From CAWGOF01 sp963824225 (GTDB lineage Bacteria > Acidobacteriota > Polarisedimenticolia > Polarisedimenticolales > Polarisedimenticolaceae), in the NCBI GenBank assembly GCA_963824225.1, contig CAWGOF010000002.1, positions 950,031-1,014,030 on the forward strand: a stretch of DNA of 64,000 nt, in the 5' to 3' direction. The notes beneath the pieces were generated by a model, which made no database searches, was not told the DNA's origin, and was given only the letters and a program-made list of their open reading frames with translations. This document shows positions 32,016 to 40,774 of the stretch, one piece after another. Both the position numbers and the translations under genes were made by a program. Position 1 is the first letter of the stretch. Each line of letters begins with the position of its first letter.

Positions 32016-34951
32016 GCCGGGTGGTCCTCGGCCGGGTGGGTCGCGTCGACGAGCGCCGGGTTCGGGTTGCGCAGCTTGGCCAGGAACGAGGTGCGGGGGC
32101 GCGTGAACAGATCCTCGAGCAGCGTGTAGTTCCGCGGCTCGGCCTTGCGCTGGGCCACCGCGCTCTGGGGATCAAGGATGTCACCGAACGTGATCGCGCG
32201 CGTCGGGCAGGCCTGGGCGCACGCCGGCACGACGTCGCCGTCCGCGAGCGTCCGTCCGCCGAGCTTGGCCGCGACCTTCCCGGCCTCGATGCGCTGCGTG
32301 CAGTACGTGCACTTCTCCATCACGCCGCGCGAGCGCACCGTGACCTCGGGGTTCTGGGCCATCTTCAGGATCTCGGGCGTGTCCTTCGTGTAGTTGAAGA
32401 AGTTGAACCGCCGCACCTTGTACGGGCAGTTGTTCGAGCAGTACCGCGTGCCGATGCACCGGTTGTACACCATCACGTTGAGCCCCTCGGCGTCGTGCAC
32501 GGTCGCGGCGACCGGGCACACCTGCTCGCACGGGGCGTTCTCGCACTGCATGCACGGCATGGGCTGGAACACGACATCGACGTCGCCCGCCGGATCACCG
32601 GCGAAGTACCGGTCGAGCCGGATCCAGTGCATCTCGCGGCCGCGCAGGACCTGCTCGCGCCCGACGACGGGCACGTTGTTCTCGGCCTGGCACGCGACGA
32701 CGCACGCGTTGCACCCGGTGCACGACGAGAGGTCGATCGACATGCCCCACTGCGGAGAGTCGACGTAGTTCCGATCGGTCCACATCGAACGGCTCGCCGG
32801 CACCTCGACGACGTGCTGGGCGAACTCCGGATGCTCGCCGAACCGCTCGAGCGTCGCCTCGCGGACGAGCGGACGCTCCTCCATCCGGCCGTGGTCCTGC
32901 GTCTGCGCGATCTCCGGCGCCTGACCCGCGACCGCGACCTCGGCGGCGACGAGGTCGAGCGCGTCGGTCGTGCGCAGCGGGTACGCGTCGACGCCGACGC
33001 CCGTCCCGATGCGGCCGGCCTTCGTGCGCCCGTAGCCCAGCGGGATGCCGAGCGTGCCATCGGCCATCCCCGGAACGACCCACGCCGGGAGCACGATCTC
33101 GCGTGGGCCGCTCGTCACGCGGACGAGCTGCTGCCCCGTGACGCCGAGCTGCTCGGCGGTCTTGGGGCTCATCAGCGCCGCGTTGTCCCACGTGATCTTG
33201 GTCAGCGCGTCGGGCAGCTCCTGGAGCCAGGCGTTGTTCGCGTAGCGCCCGTCGAGGAGCGCGGGCGACGGCAGGAGCACGACCTCGATCCCCGACCCGG
33301 CCGAGGTGTTCGCCGGCGCGACCGGGACGCGCGTCTCGATCGCCGATGCCGCGAGCGCGCCGTCCTTCCACAATCCGTCGTGCAGCACGTCGAACCACGT
33401 CCGCTCGAAGGACGCCTGCGGCAAGATCTTGCTCCACGTCTCGCGCACGCGATCGAACGCCTGCGCGTCCTGCCCCGTGGCGACGAGCCCGAGCACGTCG
33501 ACCGCGCTCTTGCCGCCGAAGAGCGGCAGGATCAGCGGCTGCACGACGCTCGGCGTCCCGTCGGCCGCGCGGGCGTCGGACCAGCTCTCGAGGAAATGCG
33601 CCGCCGGGATGTGCCACCCGTCGGGTCGCGACGTCTCGTCGTCCTGGGCACCGAGACGGATGACGCGCCTCACGTGGCCGACGGCCGAGCCCCAGTCGAG
33701 ATCGGCCGGTGCGTCGTAGGCTGGATTCCCGCCGAGAACGACGAGCGTCTGGACGAGCCCGCCGCGCATCGCGGTCACGAGCTCGACGAGCGCGGGCGTG
33801 TCGGGGAGCGCGGCATCGACCGGCTCGCGGTAGCCGACGGTCGTCCCGACGTTTCCGAGCGCGGCGTTGAGCGCGAGGACTGCCGTGTGGACCGCCGGTG
33901 GCTGGCGCCGGCCGGCGACGATGAGCCCCGCGCCCCGGTTCGCCGTCAGATCGCGGGCCACCGCGTCGAGCCAGCGCTCGGGAACGCCCTCGGGCACCGC
34001 TCCGCCGTGGCCCGCCACGCGGCCGGCGAGCGCGGCGACGAAGCTCGCCAGGCGCGACGTGGGCAGCGCGAGTCGGTGGTCGGCGTTCGCGCCGGTGAGC
34101 GAGTGCACGGCCTCGACGGCGTAGAGCCGGCTCATCGGGTCGCCCGGCTTGCGCACGCGGCGGGAGGCCGCGAAGTCCGCGGCGTGTCGGACCGCGTCCG
34201 ACTCGGTCAACAGGAAGTCGCAGTCGAGCGCGACCACGACGCGGGCCAGGTCGAACCGGTACACCGGAAGCCGCACGGCCCCGCTCGCGGCCTCGATCCC
34301 CCGCTGGACGTTCTCGTCGCTCAGCGCCTGCCAGGTCGCCCAGCGCGCGCGCGGAAACCGGGCTTCGAGCTCGGTCCGCAGCCGCGCGAGCGTCGGTGCG
34401 GCGAAAGGCGGAGAGAGCACGGCGAGCCCGGCGCCCCTGTCGGCCGCGTGCTCGGTCGCGATCTCGCCCCACGCGCGGACGAAGTCGTCCCACGTCTTGG
34501 CCTCTTGGCCGAAGCGCACGCTCTTCGCACGGTCGGGATCGTAGAGCTCGAGGATCTCGGCCTGGGCCCACGCGCTCGACGAGCCGAGCGAGTACGGATG
34601 TAGCTCGTTCCCCTCGATCTTGGTCGGCCGTCCCTCGCGGCTCGTGACGACGAGACCGATCGCGCCGAGACCTGCGGGCATCGTCGTCGCATAGCGGCGC
34701 GCTTGCCCCGGAACGACCGAGTCGGGCGCGCTGACGTACGGGACGATCTCCTCGACCGGCCGCCGGCAGCCGGCGAGGCCGGCGAGCGACAGCGACGCTC
34801 CGAGCAAGCCCAGCATCTGCCGGCGCGTCACCCCTTCGGGCAGCTCGGATGCGCCCTCCGGGAACTCGCGCTCGAGCCACGCACGGACGCGCTCGTCGCC
34901 CGTCAGCTCGTCGAGGCTCCGCCAGTAGCGCTTGGTTCGGGGCTCGCTCAT
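32012..34951 (-). CDS. actB: ACIII subunit ActB (molybdopterin-oxidoreductase-like, Fe-S)
   Basis: A 979-residue protein. The start has a Tat/lipoprotein leader (TRRQMLGLLGASLSLAGLAG followed by C). The N-terminal two thirds have the molybdopterin-enzyme fold but in this family bind no molybdenum. The C-terminal third has four cysteine clusters: SSCTGCNACVVACQ, PCMQCENAPCEQVCP, CIGTRYCSNNCPYK and CTYCTQ with CAQACPTRAI, enough for 3Fe-4S and 4Fe-4S centres. ActB is the electron-carrying core of alternative complex III. ATG 34951 is chosen over the upstream 34960 because it overlaps the actA stop (ATGA). Confidence 0.95.
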   Translation of the reverse strand: MSEPRTKRYWRSLDELTGDERVRAWLEREFPEGASELPEGVTRRQMLGLLGASLSLAGLAGCRRPVEEIVPYVSAPDSVVPGQARRYATTMPAGLGAIGLVVTSREGRPTKIEGNELHPYSLGSSSAWAQAEILELYDPDRAKSVRFGQEAKTWDDFVRAWGEIATEHAADRGAGLAVLSPPFAAPTLARLRTELEARFPRARWATWQALSDENVQRGIEAASGAVRLPVYRFDLARVVVALDCDFLLTESDAVRHAADFAASRRVRKPGDPMSRLYAVEAVHSLTGANADHRLALPTSRLASFVAALAGRVAGHGGAVPEGVPERWLDAVARDLTANRGAGLIVAGRRQPPAVHTAVLALNAALGNVGTTVGYREPVDAALPDTPALVELVTAMRGGLVQTLVVLGGNPAYDAPADLDWGSAVGHVRRVIRLGAQDDETSRPDGWHIPAAHFLESWSDARAADGTPSVVQPLILPLFGGKSAVDVLGLVATGQDAQAFDRVRETWSKILPQASFERTWFDVLHDGLWKDGALAASAIETRVPVAPANTSAGSGIEVVLLPSPALLDGRYANNAWLQELPDALTKITWDNAALMSPKTAEQLGVTGQQLVRVTSGPREIVLPAWVVPGMADGTLGIPLGYGRTKAGRIGTGVGVDAYPLRTTDALDLVAAEVAVAGQAPEIAQTQDHGRMEERPLVREATLERFGEHPEFAQHVVEVPASRSMWTDRNYVDSPQWGMSIDLSSCTGCNACVVACQAENNVPVVGREQVLRGREMHWIRLDRYFAGDPAGDVDVVFQPMPCMQCENAPCEQVCPVAATVHDAEGLNVMVYNRCIGTRYCSNNCPYKVRRFNFFNYTKDTPEILKMAQNPEVTVRSRGVMEKCTYCTQRIEAGKVAAKLGGRTLADGDVVPACAQACPTRAITFGDILDPQSAVAQRKAEPRNYTLLEDLFTRPRTSFLAKLRNPNPALVDATHPAEDHPA

Positions 34952-35595
34952 CGATGGCATCCCGAGCAGTCGACCGGCGGGACGAGCTTCTTGTCACGAA
35001 CGATCGACGCCGCGAGCTCGCTCTGGTTCGCCGGGGGCCACCACTCCATGTCCGTGACCGCCTCGACCGGCCGCAGGTGCGGCGCCGGGTTGCGATGGCA
35101 GTCGAGGCACCAGCTCATGCTGAGCGGCTCGGCCTGCGCCACCTCGACCATCTGGTCGATCTGGCCGTGGCAGCTCGCGCAGCCGACCCCCGCGCGGACG
35201 TGGACCGCGTGGTTGAAATAGACGTAGTCCGGCAGGTTGTGCACGCGGATCCAGCGCATCGGCCGCCCGGAAGCCGCGCTGTCCCGGATCGGCGCCAGGA
35301 CGGCGCTGTCCTTCTGGACCAGCCGGTGACAGTTCATGCACGTCTGGGTTGGCGGCACGGTCGCGGTCGACGACGTCTCGACCGTCGCGTGACAGTACCG
35401 GCAATCGAGCCCGAGCTCCCCGACGTGCAGCTTGTGGCTGTACGGGACGGGCTGGTTCGGCCTGTAGCCCACGTCGGTGTAGCGCGGCGAGCCGTAGTAC
35501 CAGACGCCAGCGACCGCAAGCGTCCCCGCGAGCGGCCCGGCCACGGCGAGGATCAGCGCGAGGTAGTTCGCCCGCTTCGGGAACAACTGCGCCAA
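34948..35595 (-). CDS. actA: ACIII subunit ActA (pentahaem cytochrome c)
   Basis: A 215-residue protein with one N-terminal helix (YLALILAVAGPLAGTLAVAG). It has five CxxCH haem sites: CRYCH, CMNCH, CASCH, CLDCH and CSGCH, the number usual for ActA. Family-typical text includes QPVPYSHKLHVGELGLDCRY and CLDCHRNPAPHLRP. It anchors ActB and collects electrons from the Fe-S chain. It is the first gene of the minus-strand operon, preceded by 71 bases. Confidence 0.95.
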   Translation of the reverse strand: MAQLFPKRANYLALILAVAGPLAGTLAVAGVWYYGSPRYTDVGYRPNQPVPYSHKLHVGELGLDCRYCHATVETSSTATVPPTQTCMNCHRLVQKDSAVLAPIRDSAASGRPMRWIRVHNLPDYVYFNHAVHVRAGVGCASCHGQIDQMVEVAQAEPLSMSWCLDCHRNPAPHLRPVEAVTDMEWWPPANQSELAASIVRDKKLVPPVDCSGCHR

Positions 35596-35666
35596 GCCGG
35601 CTACCCCTCGCCAGGCCCCGAGTCGCCGGGGCGGTCGGCGAGTTTAGACGGCCCGGTCGGGGAGGG

Positions 35667-36203
35667 TCAAGGGGCGGAGAACAGCTCGTCGACTCGAACG
35701 CGGAAGCCTGGGACCACTCCCGCGCCGTCCAGATCGTCGCACGCGCGCAGAACGAGCGGAGGCTCGAGCGCACGATGCACGGTCACGAGCCGCCCTGCAG
35801 GATCGACGATCCACACGAGCCGCGTCCCCGCGGCGAGGTAGTCCTCGACCTTCGCGCGCAGCTCCGCGTCCGTGTTCCCCGGGGACCGCACCTCGACGGC
35901 CAGGTCGGGCGCCCCGGGGAAAACTCCGACCGGGATACCCAACTGCGAAAGCCGCTCGCGGCAGACGAACGATAGATCGGGAGCACGCACCGTGTCCGGA
36001 TTCCGCGCGAGCAAGTATCCCGAGTCGCCGGCGGTGACGATGCCGGCGTCATGATGGCGCACGCAGCCGTCGAGCAACGAGACGATCCGCGCCACGACGC
36101 ATCCGTGCTCGAAGCCCGGAGGCGGCTCCGCCACGAGGACTCCCGCCTGCAGCTCGTGGCGGTACTCGTCCTCGGTCAGGCTCGACAGCTCCTCGACGGT
36201 CAT
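35667..36203 (-). CDS. Uma2-family (DUF820) endonuclease-fold protein
   Basis: A 178-residue protein of the DUF820/Uma2 family, with a PD-(D/E)xK nuclease fold. Motifs: TEDEYRHELQAGVLV, FEHGCVVARIVSLL, TVRAPDLSFVCRERL, PDLAVEVRSPGNTDAELRAK and TRLVWIVDP. The Glu and Asp of the core (PDLAVEVRSP) are intact. ATG 36203 fits the family start. Function in cells is unknown. It sits between actA and a cupin gene, both on the same strand. Confidence 0.87.
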   Translation of the reverse strand: MTVEELSSLTEDEYRHELQAGVLVAEPPPGFEHGCVVARIVSLLDGCVRHHDAGIVTAGDSGYLLARNPDTVRAPDLSFVCRERLSQLGIPVGVFPGAPDLAVEVRSPGNTDAELRAKVEDYLAAGTRLVWIVDPAGRLVTVHRALEPPLVLRACDDLDGAGVVPGFRVRVDELFSAP

Positions 36204-36276
36204 GGGAGGATCGTACGCCGGCCGGAACGACCGAGCAACGATCGCCCGTTTCCGTTGGGCAACGTTCGCGGCCGGG

Positions 36277-36708
36277 TCAGCCTTCCCCTCGATCGTACGG
36301 CACGATGTGCTCCCACTCGTCGGCGTCCGACCGGGCGACGACGGCGACCACGGGCTCGGTCGCGCTGCGGTTGAACACTTCGTGTGGCACGCCGGGCTCG
36401 ATGAAGATGAAGTCCCCGGCCTCGTTGTCGACCGACAGGCGGAGTCCTGGGCCATACTCGTGACGTACACGGCCCTCGAGGATGTACAGCATGACCTCGA
36501 AGCCGACGTGAATGTGGGCCGCCGCGACCCCGCCGGGCGGGATCGTGGCCACGTTCATCGACAGCTTCTTCGCGCCGACGTTCTTCGCCGACATCCCGAC
36601 CTTGTACCGGATCCCGTTCCAGCTCCGGGAGTTCCCGGGGCCACGAATCACGAGCACGCCGTCTGCGCCCTCGACCGGCCCGGCGAGATCCTCGGCATCC
36701 TTGGACAT
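36277..36708 (-). CDS. Cupin-domain protein
   Basis: A 143-residue single-cupin protein. The metal-binding motif 1 is seen as PPGGVAAAHIHVGFEVMLYI (His-x-His, Glu) and motif 2 as GDFIFIEPGVPHEVF (Pro, His). Cupins can be small-molecule enzymes or sensors; the ligand is not evident. It is divergent from the doxX-haem operon, with 105 bases between the two starts. Confidence 0.85.
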   Translation of the reverse strand: MSKDAEDLAGPVEGADGVLVIRGPGNSRSWNGIRYKVGMSAKNVGAKKLSMNVATIPPGGVAAAHIHVGFEVMLYILEGRVRHEYGPGLRLSVDNEAGDFIFIEPGVPHEVFNRSATEPVVAVVARSDADEWEHIVPYDRGEG

Positions 36709-36813
36709 CGGCGCTCCTCCCGTCCCCGGGGGCGATCATAGCCGTTGACAACATCGTGGCGCTCTTGGGACGATTGACGCCGCCGCCGCCACGAACGGTC
36801 GAGGAGGGCCGCC

Positions 36814-37257
36814 ATGGAGTCGTTCCGGTCCGTCGAGCGATGGGCCGTGGCCCACCGTGACGTGGGCTTCGAGCTGGTGCGGATCTACCTCGGGATCGGG
36901 CTGTTCGTGAAGGGCCTGCAGTTCACGCAGGACACCGACTTCCTGATGCAGATCCTGCGCGATCACCAGACGGTGCAGTTCCGGTTCAACTTCCTCGAGA
37001 CGTTCATCGCCCATTACATCCCGCTGGCGCACCTGGGCGGCGGGCTGTTGCTCGCGGTCGGCCTGTTGACCCGCGTGTCGGCGATGTTCCAGCTCCCGAT
37101 CCTGTTCGGCGCGGCGTTCGTCGTGTACGGCCGCGAAGGGATCTTCGGTCACAACCAGAACTTCCAGTTCACCGCCCTCGTCCTGTTCCTGCTGTTCCTG
37201 ATGCTGATCTTCGGTGGCGGGCGCTGGTCGGTCGACCACCAGCTGCGAAAGCGCTGA
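36814..37257 (+). CDS. DoxX-family membrane protein
   Basis: A 147-residue, four-helix protein of the DoxX family: FELVRIYLGIGLFVKGLQF, FLETFIAHYIPLAHLGGGLL, RVSAMFQLPILFGAAFVVYG, LVLFLLFLMLIFGGGRWS. DoxX-like proteins are membrane subunits of oxidoreductases or redox sensors. It opens the haem/copper operon. Its stop overlaps the CTG of the next small gene (CTGA). Confidence 0.87.
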   Translation: MESFRSVERWAVAHRDVGFELVRIYLGIGLFVKGLQFTQDTDFLMQILRDHQTVQFRFNFLETFIAHYIPLAHLGGGLLLAVGLLTRVSAMFQLPILFGAAFVVYGREGIFGHNQNFQFTALVLFLLFLMLIFGGGRWSVDHQLRKR

Positions 37258-37508
37258 TCCTCACGCCCGAAGAACTCCGGTTCGGGGAGCGGGCGATCCG
37301 CCGGCAGCGTCTGTTCCTCGGCCTCGCGATCGCCGGCGTCGCGATCGCGCTTCTGTTCCTCGGCTTCACCGCGTACCGCGCGTCGGTCGACCCGCATGCG
37401 CCGATGCGCGTGCGCCTCGTGCTCGTGCTGCTGATCCTGCTCAACGCACGGCAGAACCTGCGGCAGTACCGGTTCGCCGGGATCCTGAAGAAACGGGGTC
37501 TCGGCTAG
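37254..37508 (+). CDS. Small two-helix membrane protein (CTG start, unknown function)
   Basis: An 84-residue frame that reads ILTPEELRFGERAIRRQRL, then a helix (FLGLAIAGVAIALLFLGFTAY), a short loop, and a second helix (VRLVLVLLILLNARQNLRQY), ending KKRGLG. High third-position GC and helix pattern show real coding. No ATG, GTG or TTG fits; CTG 37254, overlapping the doxX stop, is the likely start, so translation probably depends on doxX. No family recognised. Confidence 0.6.
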   Translation: MILTPEELRFGERAIRRQRLFLGLAIAGVAIALLFLGFTAYRASVDPHAPMRVRLVLVLLILLNARQNLRQYRFAGILKKRGLG

Positions 37509-37518
37509 AATCCGCCGC

Positions 37519-38217
37519 GTGTCGACACCCGCCGAACCCGCGCCGGGGTTGCCGGTCGAACGCCGGCGCTCGCTGTTTCGCAGCCCGTACGTCTGGATCG
37601 CGATCTCCGGGATCGTGATCCTCACCGCGCTGCGCGCGCTGTTCCCGCCTCCCGTGCGGCCGCCGATCCTCGGCCGGGTCCCCGAGTTCCGGCTCGTCGA
37701 GGCCGGGGGCCAGCCCTACGGCAGCGCCGATCTCGTCGACCACGTATGGATCGCGAACACGTTCTTCACGCGCTGCGGCTCGATCTGCCCCAAGCTGATG
37801 AGCGACGTGGAGACCGTGGCCGAGCGGCTGCTTCGGGCGCGCGCGACCGGCGTGCGCATCGTCAGCGTCACCGTCGACCCGGACCACGACACGCCCGAGA
37901 TCCTGCGGGCCTACGCCAGCGCGCGATCGATCGACGACGAGCGCTGGGCGCTCGTCACCGGGCCGCGACCGGACGTCGCGGCGCTGGTGGATCGCGGACT
38001 GCGCCTCGGCATGGGCCCGCCGGTGACCGACGCCGGTGGCCTCATCGACATCGCCCACTCGGGCAAGGTCGTCGTCGTCGACGGCGCGGGATGCATCCGC
38101 GGCTACTTCGACCCCGACCCCACGGGCCTCGACGGAGCGTATCGCACGGCGCTCCTCGTGCGCGCCGATGCGTGCAACCCGCTGCTAGAATGGCCCGCTC
38201 CGGAAGAGAACGAGTGA
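37519..38217 (+). CDS. SCO1/SenC-type copper chaperone
   Basis: A 232-residue protein from GTG 37519 with one N-terminal helix (YVWIAISGIVILTALRALF) and a periplasmic thioredoxin fold. The copper ligands are FFTRCGSICPKLM (Cys-x3-Cys) and the late His in IDIAHSGKVVVVD. SCO proteins deliver copper to CuA of oxidase subunit II, here presumably CoxB at 9244-10044. It overlaps the ferrochelatase gene (GTGA). Confidence 0.93.
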   Translation: MSTPAEPAPGLPVERRRSLFRSPYVWIAISGIVILTALRALFPPPVRPPILGRVPEFRLVEAGGQPYGSADLVDHVWIANTFFTRCGSICPKLMSDVETVAERLLRARATGVRIVSVTVDPDHDTPEILRAYASARSIDDERWALVTGPRPDVAALVDRGLRLGMGPPVTDAGGLIDIAHSGKVVVVDGAGCIRGYFDPDPTGLDGAYRTALLVRADACNPLLEWPAPEENE

Positions 38218-39302
38218 GCGTCGCGGGGCTGCTGCTGGTCAATCTCGGTACGCCGCAGAGCCCGCGGCCCGCCGACGTTCGCCCGTATCTGCGCGAGTTC
38301 CTCATGGACCCGCGCGTGATCGACGTCCCGGCGTGGCGGCGCTGGCTCCTCGTGCATCTGCTGATCCTGCCGTTTCGGCCGCGCCGGTCGGGCCACGCGT
38401 ACGAGCAGATCTGGACCCCCGAGGGCTCGCCGCTCCTGGTGCACGGGCGAGCGCTCACCGCCAAGGTCGCGGCGCGCCTGGGCCCCACGATCCCGGTCGA
38501 GCTGGGGATGCGCTACGGCGCGCCGTCGATCGGCTCGGCGCTCGACCGGCTGATCGCGCGCGGCGTCGAGCGGGTCGTCGTGTTCCCGCTCTACCCGCAG
38601 TACAGCTCGTCGGCGACCGGCTCGTCGATCGAGAAGCTGAGCGCCGAGATCTCGCAGCGCTGGAACACGCCGTTCGTCCAGGTCGTTCCCCCGTTCTACG
38701 ATCACCCGGCGTTCCTCCGCGCGTGTGCCGAGGCCGCGCGGCCGGTGCTCGACCGGATCGCGCCCGATCGCGTGTTCCTCAGCTTCCACGGCCTCCCCGA
38801 GCGGCAGATAAGGAAGAGCGACGTGACGGGCACGCACTGCCTCTCGCGCGCCGATTGCTGCGCCGAGATCCGTGAGGCCAACCGCCACTGCTACCGCGCG
38901 CAGTGCTTCGCGACCGCGCGGCTCCTGGGCGACGCGCTCGGAGTGCCGGAGCGCCAGCGCGTCGTGTGCTTCCAGTCGCGCCTCGGGCGGACGCCATGGA
39001 TCCAGCCGTACACGGACGAGGTGCTGGCGAGCGAGGCCAGGGCCGGCGGCCGGCGAGCGGTCGTGCTGTGCCCGGCGTTCGTCGCCGACTGCCTCGAGAC
39101 GCTCGAGGAGATCGGCATCCGCGGGCGCGCCACGTGGATCGAGAACGGCGGCGAGGAGCTGGCCCTGGCGCCCGCGGTGAACGCGAGCGACACGTGGACC
39201 GACGCGCTGCTCGCGATCGTGCGCGAGCACACGCGCTGGCTCGATGCCGGGACGAGCGCGGCGGCCGCCGCTGCGGCGGCGCGCGCTCGGAGCAGCGCGT
39301 GA
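38214..39302 (+). CDS. hemH: Ferrochelatase
   Basis: A 362-residue enzyme that inserts Fe2+ into protoporphyrin IX, the last step of protohaem synthesis. Motifs: LLVNLGTPQSPRPADVRPYL at the start, FPLYPQYSSSATGSS, the catalytic His of VFLSFHGLPERQI, SRLGRTPWIQPYTDEVL, and the late Glu in GFVADCLETLEEI-like form (PAFVADCLETLEEIGIRG). Several Cys (THCLSRADCCAE, HCYRAQC) could hold an Fe-S cluster. GTG 38214 is preferred over ATG 38190 because of the GGAAGAG site. It overlaps the next gene (GTGA). A poly-Ala tail ends the protein. Confidence 0.95.
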   Translation: MSVAGLLLVNLGTPQSPRPADVRPYLREFLMDPRVIDVPAWRRWLLVHLLILPFRPRRSGHAYEQIWTPEGSPLLVHGRALTAKVAARLGPTIPVELGMRYGAPSIGSALDRLIARGVERVVVFPLYPQYSSSATGSSIEKLSAEISQRWNTPFVQVVPPFYDHPAFLRACAEAARPVLDRIAPDRVFLSFHGLPERQIRKSDVTGTHCLSRADCCAEIREANRHCYRAQCFATARLLGDALGVPERQRVVCFQSRLGRTPWIQPYTDEVLASEARAGGRRAVVLCPAFVADCLETLEEIGIRGRATWIENGGEELALAPAVNASDTWTDALLAIVREHTRWLDAGTSAAAAAAAARARSSA

Positions 39303-40774
39303 GCGCCACGCTCATCGACTTTCCCGGCGCGCGCGACACGTGGCGCGTCGTGATCGTGGGCGGCGGGATCACGGGTCTCGCTGCGGCGCACGCGCTGCTC
39401 GCCGCGGCGCGCGACGGGCTGCCGCGAATCGAGGTCCGCGTGCTCGAGGCAGGCCCGCGGCCGGGCGGCCTGGTGCGGACCGAGAGCGGCGCGGGTCTCG
39501 TGCTCGAGACCGGCGCCGACAGCATGATCGCCCAGAAACCCGCGGGCCTCGCGCTGTGCGAGCGCCTGGGCCTGGGCGACGACGTCGTGCGGCTCGATAC
39601 GCCGCGCCCGACGATGCAGATCGTGCACCGCGGCCGACTGGTCGATCTGCCGGCGGGCTTCGTGCTCCTCGCGCCCGCCCGGCTGCGCCCGCTCCTCGGC
39701 TCGCGCCTCTTCTCCTGGCGCGGCAAGCTGCGCATGCTCGCCGAGCCGCTCGTGCCCCGCCGGCCGACGACCGCCTCGGACGAGAGCCTGCGCTCGTTCG
39801 TCACGCGGCGGCTCGGCCGAGAGGCGTTCGAGCGCGCGGCCGAGCCGATCATCGGCAGCCTGTACACCGCGGATGCGGATCGGCTGAGCCTGGCAGCGAC
39901 GATGCCGCGGTTCCTCGATCTCGAGCTCCGCGACGGCAGCGTGGTGCGCGGGCTGCGCCGTGCGGCACGCGCCCGGCGTGGAGCGAGTGGACCCGGGTTC
40001 GTGTGGCTCCGCGGGGGGATGGAACGGCTCGTCGACCGGCTCGTCGCCGCGCTCCCGCCCGGCGCGCTCGTGCTCGGTGCGCCGGTCGAGCGCGTCGTGC
40101 CCGAAGCGGGGACCGGGAGCTGGCGCGTCGAGGTGCCCGGGAGGCCGACTCTCTCGGCCGATGCGGTGATCCTCGCCGCTCCGGGCTTCGCCACGGCCCA
40201 CGTGCTGGCCGAGACCGACGCCACGCTCGCGCGCGACGTGGCGACGCTCGACTACGCATCGTGCGCGACCGTGCACCTCCTGTACCGCGCGTCGCAGGTA
40301 CGGACCAAGCTCTCGAGCTTCGGGTTCTTCGTGCCGCGCACCGAACGGTTGCCGATCCTCGGCTGCAGCTACGTCAGCGAGAAGTTCCCCGGGCGCGCGC
40401 CGGCCGACCGCGTGCTCCTGCGCGCGTTCCTCGGCGGGGCGCTCGATCCGCACGTGCTCCGGCGCGGCGACGACGCGCGCATCGCGGCGGCGCACGACAC
40501 GCTCGCCGCGCTCCTGGGAATCGACGGCCCCCCCGAGCTCGCCCGGTCGCACGCGCACCCGCGATCGATGCCCCAGTACGCGGTGGGCGATCGCGCGCGG
40601 ATCGCGCGCATCGGCGAGCGCGTGGGCGGACACCCCGGCCTGTTCGTCGCCGGCAGCGTGATCGGCGCCGTCGGCGTCCCCGACTGCATCGATTCTGGCG
40701 AGCGCGCGGCCGATCGCACGCGGTCGTACCTCGCCGCGTTTCGCGTGCGGACGACGCGGATCGCTCGCGCATGA
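39299..40774 (+). CDS. hemY: Protoporphyrinogen oxidase (FAD-dependent, HemY/HemG type)
   Basis: A 491-residue flavoprotein that oxidises protoporphyrinogen IX (or coproporphyrinogen III). The FAD-binding start VVIVGGGITGLAAAHAL is at residues about 16-32, with GGLVRTESGAG and ETGADSMIAQKPAGL following. A central FERAAEPIIGSLYTADADRL and a C-terminal second FAD motif (GLFVAGSVIGAVGVPDCIDS) are typical. It lies directly after hemH in the GTGA-overlap style. The pathway order hemY-hemH indicates the protoporphyrin route to haem. Confidence 0.93.
   Translation: MSATLIDFPGARDTWRVVIVGGGITGLAAAHALLAAARDGLPRIEVRVLEAGPRPGGLVRTESGAGLVLETGADSMIAQKPAGLALCERLGLGDDVVRLDTPRPTMQIVHRGRLVDLPAGFVLLAPARLRPLLGSRLFSWRGKLRMLAEPLVPRRPTTASDESLRSFVTRRLGREAFERAAEPIIGSLYTADADRLSLAATMPRFLDLELRDGSVVRGLRRAARARRGASGPGFVWLRGGMERLVDRLVAALPPGALVLGAPVERVVPEAGTGSWRVEVPGRPTLSADAVILAAPGFATAHVLAETDATLARDVATLDYASCATVHLLYRASQVRTKLSSFGFFVPRTERLPILGCSYVSEKFPGRAPADRVLLRAFLGGALDPHVLRRGDDARIAAAHDTLAALLGIDGPPELARSHAHPRSMPQYAVGDRARIARIGERVGGHPGLFVAGSVIGAVGVPDCIDSGERAADRTRSYLAAFRVRTTRIARA

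Noticed and set aside
32012..34951. Molybdenum oxidoreductase (polysulfide, nitrate or arsenate reductase)
   Set aside because: The ActA and ActE neighbours and the fused Fe-S domain identify ActB, which in this family has no molybdenum cofactor.
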